The position numbers and the translations under genes were made by a program. A model generated the notes under the pieces. It searched no databases, was not told the origin of the DNA, and saw only the letters and a program-made list of their open reading frames with translations. From Strongyloides papillosus (lineage: Eukaryota > Nematoda > Chromadorea > Rhabditida > Strongyloididae), in the NCBI GenBank assembly GCA_005656395.1, contig SRSI01000048.1:186001-250000 (forward strand): 64,000 nt of DNA. Direction: 5' to 3'. Of this stretch, positions 15,001 through 26,460 are shown in pieces (position 1 is the stretch's first letter; every line of letters begins with the position of its first letter).

Positions 15001-16673
15001 TTTGAAAAAGTAATGAAGTTAATCAAATAAATTATTTTTTAGATGTGCCTTGTACACTCTGTAGTTAAGATATCTCAAAATAATTAATCATTTTAAATAT
15101 CAAAAGAGTTTATTAATAAATCTTTATGAAGAAACAAAAATGATAATATAAATCTTAAAATTGTATACCTTTCTACAATTAACTTTTTTTATCAATAACT
15201 AAACACTCCTTTGTGCGAAAGAAAGTTTATAATAGTGGTAGATTTCGAGATTAATTAATTATATGTCAAATATGTCATTAAAATTTGTTTTCTACCTACA
15301 CGATTATATCATTATAATATATTTTTATTATGATGAAATATGATATTCATCATATCTCACCATTAAATGATATTTTTTCATTGTTTTGTAATTATATTAG
15401 CGATATTTTTTGAAAAAATGATAATAACTTACCTGCCCTTTTATATTATTAGCTAAAACAGTATAATTTCCATTATCTTCTAAAGTAACCATAGAAATTT
15501 TTAAAATAGCTAATGATCCTTTATAAGAAGCCTGGATCCTGGCCGATCCAGTTGGATTTACAGGTTCACCATCGCGATACCAAGTAACAATAGGTTTTGG
15601 GGTACCTAAAATATTACATTGTAAAATTGCATCTGTTCCTTCAGTTAATCTTAATCCTCTCAAATTTGCTCTTATTATGGGTGCAGTAGTTTGTGAAAAT
15701 GGTTGTTGATTTTGAAAATCCAATTCTGGTTCAGATTCTGAAACTATTCCATTACTACCATTTTGTACATCACTATCAGAATATAGTAATGGTGATTGTG
15801 TCATTTGATGTTGTTTTTGTAGGAGTTGTTGTCTTATTGGTGTTGATGGACCTTTCTTGGGTTGAACTTGAGCTATCAAACGTTGTTTTCTTTCTTTTGT
15901 AACTTCTGATTGGACATCTTTAAACCATTTTTCATATTGTTCTTTAGGCAAAATCTTTATAAATTATATATTAATAAAAATTTTGAAAAAACATAGAAAC
16001 TTACATTTACAGATATTGAAACTTCTGATATATTATTTACTGCCTTACATGTATACTTTCCAACATCTTCATTAAACATTTGAGGAATTGTTAATAAACA
16101 AATTCCTGTTGTAGCGTCATAATCAGTTTTAATTCTATAATTATTAAGTGGTTTATCATCTTTAAACCAATAAATTTGTGGTTGAGGATTTCCAACAACT
16201 CTAGCTTCAATAACAGCTAAACCACCTGGTTTTAATGGTTGATGTTGTGGTTCTTTTAAAAATATTGGAGCACAACTTCCAACAGGTGTTTGTGGTGGTG
16301 CTGGTGAGTTAGCCATTGAAAACGCAGCTCCAGGAACTGGAGTTGGTGCAGGTGCTACAATAAGCATACATGTTGATTGTTTGATACCTGCTGCATTCAT
16401 TGCCTGAACCGTAAATCTTCCACAATCAGCAAATTGAGAAGATTTTATGAAAAGACGAAAATGATCTCCTTCTTGAGATAATTCATAATCTGGACAATTT
16501 GTTACATTTTGTCCATCTTTTAACCACTTTATAACAGGACATGGATGGCCCTTGATTTCACAATCCAAAAGAACTTTTTGTCCAACAATTACCCGTTTAT
16601 CAATGAGTGGTCTAATAAAATGTGGCGCTTCATGATTACCACCTCTTTCTCCAAGTGGTTTTTGAAAGGGCAT
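1..16673 (-). CDS. ketn-1: Kettin homologue (titin-family actin-binding Ig protein), cut by left window edge
   Basis: Kettins bind actin near dense bodies or Z-discs of striated muscle. Exons read from signals and phase: 16673-16005, 15954-15433, 14787-14584, 13916-10664, 9828-1493, 1411-1247 and 1180-1 (open at the edge); together about 4,780 residues. I count 33 Ig domains: three in exons 1-2, seven in exon 4, nineteen in exon 5, four in exon 7, the last one cut. From Ig5 on, domains carry the kettin signature (NDPxLKIEWFHNG) and most are separated by about 35-residue linkers of the type HPESLxRIQEIEAPKP. Exon 3 is Gln/Asn/Ser-rich. A Lys/Glu/Pro-rich stretch without Ig domains ends exon 5. 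C. elegans kettin, as I recall it, has about 31 Ig repeats, so size and layout agree. The start ATG is followed at once by the first Ig domain. Confidence 0.95.
9828..10081 (-). CDS. ketn-1: Candidate alternative first exon of a short kettin isoform
   Basis: In intron 4 of the kettin gene an ATG at 10081-10079 opens a frame of 85 codons that runs without a stop straight into the big nineteen-Ig exon, in the same frame. The peptide begins MSDIPLSSTLL and is rich in Ser, Thr, Asn and Lys. The long form most likely splices from 10664 to 9828 (acceptor AATTCAG), giving FVQ-P-KNAII, which matches the other linkers. A transcript starting upstream of 10081 would read through this acceptor and make a kettin lacking the first ten Ig domains. 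The open frame and phase are seen; use as an exon is inferred. Confidence 0.5.
13917..14583 (-). other. Kettin intron 3
   Basis: AT-rich intron of 667 bases between the Gln-rich exon and the first kettin-repeat exon. Donor GTATGT, acceptor TTTGTAG. I see no open frame or RNA gene in it. Confidence 0.7.
14788..15432 (-). other. Kettin intron 2
   Basis: AT-rich intron of 645 bases. Donor GTAAGT, acceptor ATTTTAG. Nothing else recognised. Confidence 0.7.
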
Positions 16674-18313
16674 ATTATTGTTTGTTATTTCGTATTCTTA
16701 TAATATAATCTATCTAATACACCTAATTCGCAAAATCTTGAAAAAAAAATATTTAATAAAGATTAAATTATAATATTAAGAATAGAAAAGTGATATAAAT
16801 ATGAATGATATTTCGAAATAAAAATTGGTTAGAAAAATTTTTCCAATGTTTTATTAGTAATAGCTCAGAATGTTTATATGAGAAGTTAATAATGTATAAA
16901 AAAAAAATACAAGTTTGCGAAAGCTGAGTATATAGTATATCTAGAAAAATGTATCGTCTTATGTATGTGTTACTTAGGTAAGCTATATCTGAAATATATC
17001 AAAGTAAAATTATATTTGATCTAAAGAATAGTGGTGACAAAAAATCCGACAAGATTTTTATATAATTCTTGTACTTAAGATAATAATATTTATTCCTGTG
17101 GGCGTTTAATATAATATACTTCCATAATAATAGGTAGAAAAACTTTTTTTATATTGAAATTAGTCATCTAAACTATGAGGAGTATTTTAATTTTTGGATT
17201 ATTAAAATAGAAAATCATTAGATTATATTAATAAAAAATAAGAACATTCTTATTCATAAATCAATGAATACAAATTCACTATTTAAATTACATCGTTTCA
17301 ATCAAAATTTATTAAATACTATAACTAATAGGTTAAACATTTTCCAACCAACCAGACTTTCAATTTATCTCGTGCTTTAAACGTTATCTTCAAATTTTCT
17401 TACATCTTCTATATATCAATATATCCCTCATTTAAAGATACACTCAATGTGCTACCCATAATAATCTTGCCATTTAACATTGAGTTATTTATACTATACA
17501 ATATAAGATAAAGCAAAGAGATTTGTAAGCATAAAGAAGCTCAAGTGATTGTTGAGGTGAAATAAAGTAAGATTGGTTTTGTATAAATATAAACTGATAA
17601 AGTTTAAATTAATAAATGAGGTAATCAAATAAAGGTAAAGATTAGAAGACATTTTCTATTGTTAATTTATTTAAATGTTTTTAAATGAGGTTAATGACTA
17701 AGAAATGTTATTAATATATAATTTTAAAATTTAATGCAAAGTTAAAAAATAAAAAAAAGTAAAAATAATAAGAGACAATTTGTTGTTTATTTATATAAAA
17801 AAAAGTAAAAATTCAGCTCTTAAATGAAGCACAATCACTTTTGAACTTACTAAATCAATAGATTTTACTTTCATTAAATTGATAATGCTACTAATTTTGT
17901 TTTTCAACATTCTTTTTTGATTGTTTTATACATTTTGTTTTTCGTTGTTTTGATTTTTTTCAATGTAAAAAGTGTGTTTTGTACTTTTAAGTCTTTTGTA
18001 CCCAGTAAAATAATTTTATGCTTAACTATTATACATTTGCTAATAGTATAAAGAATACTGACATCAAATACCTTATTATTCTGAGATCATTCTACATAAA
18101 CATTTATTATATTAAAGTCTTATCTTGTTATACAATTTTATCCCATTTAATCGAATTATTAAATAAGAATCTAATTATGTACTACTTAACATTCTTTTAT
18201 TTTGAAAGGTGAAACAAATTAACATAAAATATGCATTTGTAATATTCAAATTTTATTTATTATAAATATAATTTTATTTCTGATGAAATATTTTAATAAT
18301 TTCTTAATAAAAT
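16674..18313. other. Intergenic region between divergent genes, probable kettin promoter side
   Basis: About 1.6 kb without a convincing gene. It must hold the upstream regions of kettin (minus) and of the small gene at 18314 (plus). It is AT-rich with many A and T runs. The only open frame I noticed (18018-18212) has random-looking composition. I did not find a tRNA or a repeat. Confidence 0.6.
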
Positions 18314-18730
18314 ATGGATCAACAGCAAAAAGAAGTTTGTATTGACTTTTACACTGATGATAACAATACCTCAACAGCAATTGAATTGAATTCCCAATAT
18401 TCTATGTCAACTTTTGGTCAGGAATTTCATCCATATTCAAGAACAGACTACTATCATGCCTCTGCATCACATAGAATCAAAGAGTTGTACAATATAGCTT
18501 TAGCAAAATCGGATAACACACCAAATAACATTAATTTCTGTAAAATCGTCAAATCTGAAGATCAAACACAGGTTACCGTTGCAATCACCGAATTTTCAAG
18601 AGCATACTTTGTAAAAAAATCTAATGGTGATTGGATTTTTCTTGAAAGAAGTAATGATGGAAAACATAATACTATGTATATAATGGATAGAGAAAAAAAT
18701 GGTAATAGTGTTAAAGTTATGTGCACCTAA
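18314..18730 (+). CDS. Small orphan protein, 138 aa
   Basis: Intact single-exon frame, MDQQQKEVCIDFYTDD to KVMCT. I do not recognise the family. There is no signal peptide or membrane segment. The first 60 residues are polar (Asn, Ser, Thr, Tyr). The second half alternates hydrophobic and polar residues (TQVTVAITEFSRAYFVKK, DWIFLERSNDG, NTMYIMDREKN), which suggests a small beta-rich fold. Codon use and a non-random composition argue that it is coding. An AATAAA lies about 45 bases after the stop, fitting a polyadenylation signal. It stands alone, divergent from kettin. It could be a lineage-restricted gene. Confidence 0.65.
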   Translation: MDQQQKEVCIDFYTDDNNTSTAIELNSQYSMSTFGQEFHPYSRTDYYHASASHRIKELYNIALAKSDNTPNNINFCKIVKSEDQTQVTVAITEFSRAYFVKKSNGDWIFLERSNDGKHNTMYIMDREKNGNSVKVMCT

Positions 18731-19116
18731 AGTTTTTAACTTTTACATATAATTTATATGTATATATTTATATATTAATAAACATTTTTAATGGAAAAAG
18801 ATCTTATTTTAAATTGTTGCACGTAATTTTTATGACAAATATTGGGAATAACACCGAGTATTTAAGTTATTAAAAATATTATTAACATACAACTATATCT
18901 ATTGTTTGATATTGAAGACATACTTTAGAAATACAAAAGATTTTTTAAAATGCAAGACTTTTAGTAGAAGTATTCGATGTGTATTGAAAAATAAAATTGT
19001 TATAATGGATTCAAAAAAGTTTTTTAATCGTTTTTCGTTTTATAAAATAAAGCATAAGTAAATTTTAATTTATCACTTTAAAAATGCCATGAGAAATTAA
19101 AGAGTTTTAATTTTAT
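18731..19116. other. Intergenic, convergent gene ends
   Basis: AT-rich 386 bases between two gene 3' ends. An AATAAA at about 18776 probably serves the plus-strand gene. Nothing else seen. Confidence 0.6.
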
Positions 19117-19399
19117 TTATCCACGGACAACAGTTTTAGATATAACAGTTTTAGAAACAACAGCTGGGCCTCCTCCCATTCCTCCACGTCCTCCAAATGA
19201 TGGTCCACCAAATCCTCTAGGGCCACCGAATCCACCTCTCATTGGTCCTCCCATCATTGGTCCTCTACCACCAAATCCACGGGGTCCGAATTGTGGAATG
19301 CTAAAATAATATTATTATAAATATTTCAACAAAATTTCCTTACGCTTCGAGTGTAGAAACAAGAGCAACAGCTGCAACAATATATCCGAGAATTTGCAT
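19117..19399 (-). CDS. Secreted glycine/arginine-rich small peptide, 79 aa, two exons
   Basis: Exon 1 (19399-19344) encodes a textbook signal peptide, MQILGYIVAAVALVSTLEA. Donor GTAAGG, a 43-base intron and acceptor TTTTAG join it in phase to exon 2 (19300-19117). The mature part is built of short GGxGGP-type units (GPRGFGGRGPMMGGPMRGG and variants) and ends with two related pieces, VVSKTV and VISKTVVRG, then TAA. It is too short and too split to be caught by a simple frame search. Known analogues are nematode glycine-rich secreted peptides, some of which are antimicrobial or cuticle-associated; I cannot tell which applies. The mature peptide is basic and lacks Cys. The reading is well supported by splice signals, phase and composition; the function is open. 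Confidence 0.75.
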
Positions 19400-19979
19400 G
19401 ATTTATAAAAGTATTATTTTAACTTTGATAAATTAATGAAAATCATACCAATAAATACACTAATTTCAAGGTTGGAAATTGAAACACTGCCATTATTTAC
19501 CAAATGTAAATCGTTATAATAATGTGAATGAAAAACCCGTTTACCTAAATTTATTAACTTTATCTTTGTCATACTTCTTTAACATTTTCTTCTGTTCTTT
19601 CTACTTCCATTTACAGATATCTCGTCAACGATCTTTGTAGTATATAATATAGTTTAATAAATAATAAAGTTTAAAATTTAAAATATAAAGTTGAATTAAT
19701 TGCATGCATAAAAGTAGTAAACTTTATGTTTCTTTCCGTTTTAAAACTATAATATTGTACTACAAAATTATCAAAATATTTCTAATTTACTAGAGACGTT
19801 TATTTGACAAATAAAATTTATCAACCTAATAATAAATATCCTTCAAGAATGTAAAACAAAAATATTCCCTCATGGCTCAAGATTATTCGTAAAAATTAGT
19901 ATAATTCTTCGAAAAAAAATTTATTTTATTTCATTACTTTTTATGCTTTACATTTTCAAGAATTCATTTACGAAATAAG
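19400..19979. other. Intergenic 580 bases
   Basis: Contains the upstream region of the glycine-rich peptide gene and the 3' end of the isomerase gene. AT-rich; no feature recognised. Confidence 0.55.
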
Positions 19980-21174
19980 TTATTTACTTTTACTAAAGAA
20001 ATTCGAGATAGCATTCATGGATTCTTTGCTAGCAAATCTTTGGAATAAAATAGGAATTTCAACTTTGTTTACTTCATGAAGTTTGGCTCTATGAATATCT
20101 CTTAAAAGTTTCTTGTTGATCTTCATTGCTTCAGGATATAATGATGAAATTTCTTTGACTTTCTTATCTGATGCCATCATAAAATCTGTGTATGGTACAA
20201 CTTCATTAATCAGGTTTCTTTCTTTAGCTTCCTGAGCAGTTAATTTCTTACCAAATATCAACATTTCGGAAGCTTTTAAGTGTCCCATTAATAATGGAAA
20301 TGTATAAGAACTACATCCTTCTGCACTAAGAGCTAACTTATGAAATGGTGTTTCAAATGTTGCTTTGTCAGATGCAATAACATAATCATACATAGCTAAT
20401 GTTGTAACAGTAATTCCAACGGCAGGTCCATTAATTAATCCAATTAATGGTTTGTCATGATCAATAAAAGCTGTTACGAAATTATCAAAAATTTTAGAAG
20501 CTTTTTCTCCTATTGCTTTGATATCTTCTACTGATCGAACGTTGGCGAAATTTGATAAATCATTTCCAGAACTAAAGAAATTACCAGTACCAGTTACAAC
20601 TGTAACAGAGGTAGTGCTATCATTATTTGATTCTCTAAGAGCATTCCCAATAGCATCATACATCTCCAATGTAAGAGCATTATATTTCTTTGGTCTATTC
20701 ATTGTAATCTTGTAAACTTTACCTTCTTTGGTTATATCTATACCAGGTACATTGATAGATGATGATGATGACGTTGTAGAATCATTGCTTACTTTTTCTT
20801 CTTCCTTCAATAAGCTATTTACTAAATCAACATACTTCTTTTCAGCTTCTTCACGACTCAAACCAAAAGCTTCTTTGTGAGCATCATATTTTGCACGGCC
20901 CACAAAATCCATCATACCTGGTCTTGAGCCAGAAACATCTCCACTAGTTGCCTTAAAAAGCACATCAATAAAATTATTTATACCTTAAAAAACTAACCTG
21001 TTTAAATAAACCGTATAATTTAAGTTTGACATCATTATCAGGTTCTTCACGAAGTTTTTTTAAATTTTTTTGAGCCTCAGCAAAATTTGATGAACATAAT
21101 CTTAAGGAGTTAAATAAAAATTTATTTTTCCCCGATAAAGTACCTATTAAATTATTTGATCTTAAAAGAAACAT
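19980..21174 (-). CDS. ACBP-domain enoyl-CoA delta isomerase, ECI2-like
   Basis: Two exons, 21174-20998 and 20951-19980, 382 aa. The family shifts the 3-cis or 3-trans double bond of unsaturated fatty acyl-CoAs to 2-trans so beta-oxidation can go on. The N-terminus (MFLLRSNNLIGTLSG, many Arg/Lys/Ser, no acids) looks like a mitochondrial presequence. Residues about 30-110 are an acyl-CoA binding domain (FAEAQKNLKKL, KLYGLFKQAT, MMDFVGRAKYDAH). Then a crotonase fold follows: TMNRPKKYNAL, SSGNDLSNF, INGPAVGIT and LSAEGCSSYTFP, whose Glu fits the isomerase catalytic acid. The C-terminus is SKSK, not a SKL peroxisomal signal, so a mitochondrial location is favoured. The ACBP-crotonase fusion is normal for ECI2. 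Confidence 0.92.
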
Positions 21175-22044
21175 TTTTTTCAAAAAACAACTGGAAAGAA
21201 ATAAATTCGATAATGTATGAATATTAGAATAATGTAATTAAATATACTATCTTACAATCAATCAACAAAGAGATGTACGTCTCAAACATCAATAATGGTA
21301 ATCATTTATATGCAATTGTTGATAAAATAATCATTAAAAACAACACGGCCGAGACAAAAAAAAGTGTTCTACATTATGGCTCTTCAATGCTGTCCATGGT
21401 AAAATATGTACATTAAAGAGTATTCGAGAAGGGTTCTTCAATGTTTTTTCATCAAAAATATCTTTATATACGTTATTGTAAGAATGAAAAGTTTAAATCT
21501 CTATTAAGATGGAAGTTTTTTCCATAAATTACAACGAGAAGACATTCGAGATCGATATTGTAGATCAAGCTTGATTCTACTTATTTCTGATATTTTGAAT
21601 ATAATTTAATGGTTTTTTTTTGTTTTTCAATATTCCATACCATTAAGTAAATTATTTATTGTTGAAAATGTTAAAATATAAATATTTATATGACAACAAT
21701 GAGTGATATCTGTTTTGAAGAAAAAAGATAAACAGGCTGTTTAGATATATTCTTTTTATACGTTTGAAAAAAATATTTACCATGATATATTTTTATAATA
21801 CTATTCTTTATTTAAAATTCTCATCTAAACAAATATACAAAAACTACGAGCATTCTTGAAAAATAGTTAATTCTAAAGAATGATTTTAAATGATAAAGTT
21901 GTTTGTTATTTTTGATCTCAATCAACATATTTACATAAATTCAAAAAAAAACAAATCTTTTTTTTGTTATTTAACTTCTAAAAACTTTTTTCTATAAATC
22001 TTAAGACAATTCAAATAAGTTGATAAATGAATTCTAATACTTTT
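21175..22044. other. Intergenic 870 bases
   Basis: Upstream of the isomerase gene and downstream of the otopetrin gene. AT-rich with poly-A/T runs. I looked for tRNA-like or spliced-leader-RNA-like patterns by eye and saw none. Confidence 0.55.
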
Positions 22045-24592
22045 TCAGTGGTGTTTTTCACTATAGCAATGTTTCCAAATTTCAGCAAGGCAAACACTAC
22101 TATGAAATCTATAAAAAATCACTAGTGGTGATACAGCATATACTAATGATAAATAATTCGTAACGTTTATCGTTGATACATTAACTTCTTTAGTAGATTG
22201 AGAGTCAGTATTTCCAAAGATACATTTCATTCCTTCTAATGTATGGAAAAAAAATAAGCTAACATTTGCTATTAGAAGAAAAGTAACAAATTGTTTTCCA
22301 GGTTTTTTCAATCTTGCTGATTTTGAAGATGCCTTCATCCTTGAACCAACCAAAATAAATAATGCTTGAAATGTTGATTCTATAATTCTTGTAAGAAAAA
22401 CGAGTATTGATAATATGTTGATATTTAAGTTAGACGATAAATTTTGTAAAGGTAGAAGCACATTGTCTGCCTTATTATAATTCTGACCATCACTATTTTG
22501 AGATTGATCTCCGTTATTTGTATACCATACACCTATCCATACAATTATTCCAATACAAGAATGAATTTGTTCTCCAACCAGACCAACGCCGAGTAGTATA
22601 TCATCTAAAAATTCACTATTTGTTCTTTTGATCTTACCACCTTCATAATTAAGTTTTGTCATTTGAAATAAACCAATCACTACAGCAAACAACATAACAG
22701 TAAACATTATCAAGTCCGATACTCTAAATACATGAATTGCATAGTCATTTTTTTGTTGTTGATAAAAAACACAATACATAAGAATGGAAACAAAACAACA
22801 TATAAGAAAAAGTATTCCACAAAAAAGTCCTGATGAAGATGCTGAGCAGTCAATAGAGACTCTGTTTTTACGTTTTGCTTTAACAATACTTTTCTTGCTC
22901 ATTGATTGTGTTATAACTGAAATTGGGGACTGATTTGAATTTGTTTCATAAGTTGTAGTGGGGGAATTCTTATCACACAGAAATTCACCATCAATATAAT
23001 CGTTAGGTTTACTATGATTTTGTTTTAATAAGTTTTGTGATTGGCAAATAGACATTAAATCAAGTTCCTGTTTATTATCTACCTCATCATCTTCTTCACT
23101 TAACACTTTCCACATTATAAACATAATAGCAGCTCCAATAACACTATATTCAACAATACAAGTTATCACAAAAGTTGTGAAATCTCCGAAGTATTCATAA
23201 GCTGTTATTCTTCCTAAAACATTTTTATTTGGATATGATCTAAATTTAATAGATGAAGATATTGAAGAGGGTATTGAAATCATTTCATTATGATCTTCCA
23301 CTTCCGTGTTATTATCAATAAGTGTTTTAATAGTCGAAGTGAGTATATTTTTCACATTGTCATGAGTCATATTAAAAACATCAAACACATTTGAATCTGT
23401 GGTGTACAATGAGGTAATCCTACTAGAATTATTTATAACATCATCAACTGTTTCAATGGAGGAACCGGCTAGAATATCAAAACTAGATGGCGAGAAGTCC
23501 CCAACAAGATTGTTTAATGTTGACTGAGCACTATTAGTTATATTTACAATTAGATTATTTTCAACTAAACTTTTTTTTATATTTCCTTTATTTTTTTTAG
23601 CCAAAACCATTCTAAACCAAGTCCAAATGTTAACAGCTAATAAATGCATAGTACCAAATTTTGCAATACTTCTCTGCTTGGACACAACAACTTTACTATT
23701 GCAAAATATAAAGTGCATTTGAAGGAAAGTAAATAATCCAGATAATATTAAATTAATCATTGAATGTGGAAGACAACTTTCACACGTGAAACAAAGCATA
23801 ATCTCAAGAAAAAACAGTATAATTCCAGCTGATCCAAAAAATAGGACACCAAGACGTAGATAAAGAGAACCTGCTCCTTCACCATGATGAGAGGTTGGGG
23901 ACAACGTATGCTTCTAAATAATATATATTAAAAAAAATTAATCTACAAAATTTACATAATACGTCATTTCAGAAATAATATTTTTCCTTAAAAAAACTTG
24001 AAGTATTTTATTATACCATCCCGGATATATGATAAATAAGTAACAATAAACTAAAAATAAAATTCCAAGTCCATACATTAAAGAATATAATATCTAAAAA
24101 GAATATTATTACATCAAAAATTTACCATACCATTTCTGCTTGCCATGTAGCATTATTAGATTGTTGAACAGTCTCTTGAACTATTGAATAAACTATTGCA
24201 AGAATAGCATATAATATTGTTATACATGAAATTAGATGTGAGAATGCAGCTTTAGAATATTTTCTTTTAGTATTAGATGTATCATGTCCATGATTACCGA
24301 ATAATCTTGAATTTAAGGAAATTGAATCGCTGTTACTGCAATTCCTCTTTTGAAGATCAACACTGTGATTTAGAGTAGAATTTTTGGATGATTCAATATC
24401 ATCATTTTCATCAAATAAAGGAGCAGATGAGGAAACTGTTTGTGGAGAAGTTAGTGATAGTGATGAAATATACTGTTCATTGGTATTTAAATTCCACTTA
24501 GACGTAATACTCAATTCTTTAGGTAGTGAATTAGTAGCAGAATTTTCTTCTTTTTCAAATAGCACATCTTTTGTGCTACCAATATTTTCCAT
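22045..24592 (-). CDS. Otopetrin-like proton channel, about 808 aa
   Basis: Otopetrins are plasma-membrane proton-selective channels with twelve membrane helices in two similar halves. Three exons give one frame: 24592-24131, 24093-23998 and 23913-22045. A long Ser/Asn-rich cytosolic N-terminus leads to the first helix (AFSHLISCITILYAILAIVY). Exon 2 adds the second helix (LMYGLGILFLVYCYLFIIYPG). Exon 3 opens with the family hallmark HHGEGAGSLYLRLG and the FTFLQMHFIFCNSKV helix. A poorly conserved extracellular loop with Asn-Ser/Thr sites follows, then six or so more helices ending PLVIFYRFHSSVCLAEIWKH. The exon 2 donor is GTTTTT, weaker than usual but the only one that keeps phase. Nematodes have several otopetrin-like (otpl) genes; I cannot name the orthologue. 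Confidence 0.88.
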
Positions 24593-25286
24593 AATTTTCC
24601 TAGAATAAAAATAAATTAAAATAAAGTTTAATTTTTAAACTACTTCATTATATAGTAATTCTACTCCATTAAGTAAACCTTTTGACACTAGCATTTAAAG
24701 ATAATACGATACTCAAAAATCTTTAAACTTTATTCTTTAAAAATAAATCTACTAACAGTATTTTTTTTATTTCCGTATCACACTTTCTCAATATTATTTT
24801 AAGAAGATTATCGTAACTTTAAATAATATTCAAATATTAGTAGTAAAGATATCCTAAATTTCCACAACAAACTAATTTAGTTACAATCCGGATATTACTT
24901 AAATAACTATAGCATCGAAATTCATAAAATTATAATTTTCAAAATTGTATTAGATCTAAATATATTAAAAGAAAAATCAGGAAATACACTTAACTGCACT
25001 AATGTCACTTTAGTATTAAAGTTTCTTATATAACTTGATTGTTGATAATACTCACACTGTTTAATGGAGAACAAAAGGAGTTAAGCTTTCTGGTATAATG
25101 GTAATAATTAGTTTTTTTAATTAAAAAATTGTTCATCTAAAAATGAAGTCTAGACCACATTAAACTTGAAAATTAAAATCTAAAAAATCAAAATTCAACA
25201 AATCAAAATTGCAGAGGAATAAATTAATTAAAATAAACAATAAACTTTATTTTAATATGTTAAAACAACAAACTATTATAATTTTA
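24593..25286. other. Intergenic 694 bases, otopetrin upstream region
   Basis: AT-rich, no open frame that looks coding and no RNA gene recognised. It should hold the otopetrin promoter and the uL14m 3' end. Confidence 0.55.
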
Positions 25287-25828
25287 TCAAATATATTTTG
25301 TAGCGAGAGCTAAAACCTTTGAAATTTGTACTTTATCCCTATATTTAAGTAAATGTCCTGGAATAGGTGAAGTAATACGATTTCCAAGTGGATTGCCCTC
25401 ATCATCCAACAAAACAATATTATTGGTATCCGTTGATGGGATTCCATGTTTCCTATAATGTACATGCGTATTAGCTCCAACAACATAAGCCTTCTTCATT
25501 TGCCCTTCAACTGCAACAAGAATCTTATCACCAATAGTAGCGTGAGGCATGTGTTTTTTTTCTCCTTCCTTGTTTGTATACATGAATACAGTAAGGAAGT
25601 TTTCCGGAACTATTTGCTTGTTGTCCTAAATCTGAATTGTCAACAACAACAAAGCGAGTTCTTCTATGAATCCCAAGACTTGGTGGTCTAGTACGATGTT
25701 TACTTAGTTCATATCTAAAAAGAAATAATTTATTTATAGTAAATATGATGGTCTAATTTTTATTATCCTTTTTAATTAAAAAACTTTATAAAACTACTAT
25801 GAACAAAGTTAATAATAAAATGCACCAT
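25287..25828 (-). CDS. mrpl-14: Mitochondrial ribosomal protein uL14m, with an apparent one-base frameshift
   Basis: uL14 is a core protein of the large ribosomal subunit; the mitochondrial form is nuclear-encoded. The main exon runs 25714-25287. Its first part reads RRTRFVVVDNSDLG and CIHVYKQGRRKK in one frame. The rest (HMPHATIGDKILVAVEGQ, NIVLLDDEGNPLG, RITSPIPGHLL, SKVLALATKYI) lies in another frame. The change falls at a run of eight A (plus-strand T 25554-25561); seven would restore one continuous protein. A first exon at 25828-25785 (MVHFIINFVHSSFIK, donor GTTTTT) fits the phase and gives about 156 residues; a start at 25833 with another donor also fits. Family identity is firm; the first exon and the cause of the shift are not. 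Confidence 0.8.
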
Positions 25829-26460
25829 TCCATTTCTTTGATTTTTTTGCTTCCTCAGTTGCATTTATCTGGTTATATGGGCAGTGTCTACAAGCGTTAC
25901 CACAACATTTGGCCTTGTAAAGATGTTGGGAAACAGTCATAACAATATAACCGGTTTTAGGATCCTTATATGTTAAAGCTCTATCCTCAATAGCTTTTAA
26001 ATGAGCCATATATATGTCTCTCTCTTCTTTTGAAAGTTTCTCATACACTTCATAACTGATTTCACTTTTCTTTAAAGAATCCTCAAACAATCTTTGACTC
26101 GTCCTCATTGTCACTCTCCCATTTTTATCCTTTTTATATGGAACTAATTCATAAGGAATATTACCATCATCCTTCTTTGAAGTAACATAACACGGTGCTA
26201 TTTTATTTTTATCTAAATTTTGTAATTTTTTTGAGACCTCAGGTACTGAATCTGTTGAACAATTTCTAACTATAATTCTGAAAAAGGATTTTTGTTTGAT
26301 AAATGCATAAAATTTGAATATGGCCCAATTTTTAGAAATTTTTTATTCATATTAAAATTCAAACTTACTCTGGTTGAGGATACCATCGTCCAGAAGCCAT
26401 TGAAAGACTGGTATGAACTAACTGTTTAACTTCACACAATTTTCCTCTAAGAATGTTCAT
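25809..26460 (-). CDS. DUF5522 / C1orf53-like Cys-rich protein, 186 aa
   Basis: Two exons, 26460-26369 and 26277-25809, joined at donor GTAAGT and acceptor TTTTTCAG in phase. The protein starts MNILRGKLCEVKQLVHTSLSMASGR, which could be a mitochondrial targeting sequence. Near the C-terminus it carries the family core: GYIVMTVSQHLYKAKCCGNAC followed by RHCPYNQ, with Cys-Cys, Cys and Cys-Pro arranged like a possible metal site. This pattern matches the small, largely uncharacterised DUF5522 family that includes human C1orf53. Function is unknown. It lies just upstream of uL14m on the same strand, and the best uL14m start overlaps its last codons, so the two may be co-transcribed. Confidence 0.8.

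Noticed and set aside
18018..18212. 64-codon plus-strand frame
   Set aside because: Composition (Ile, Tyr, Asn, Leu, Phe) is that of random AT-rich DNA and it has no neighbours or signals.
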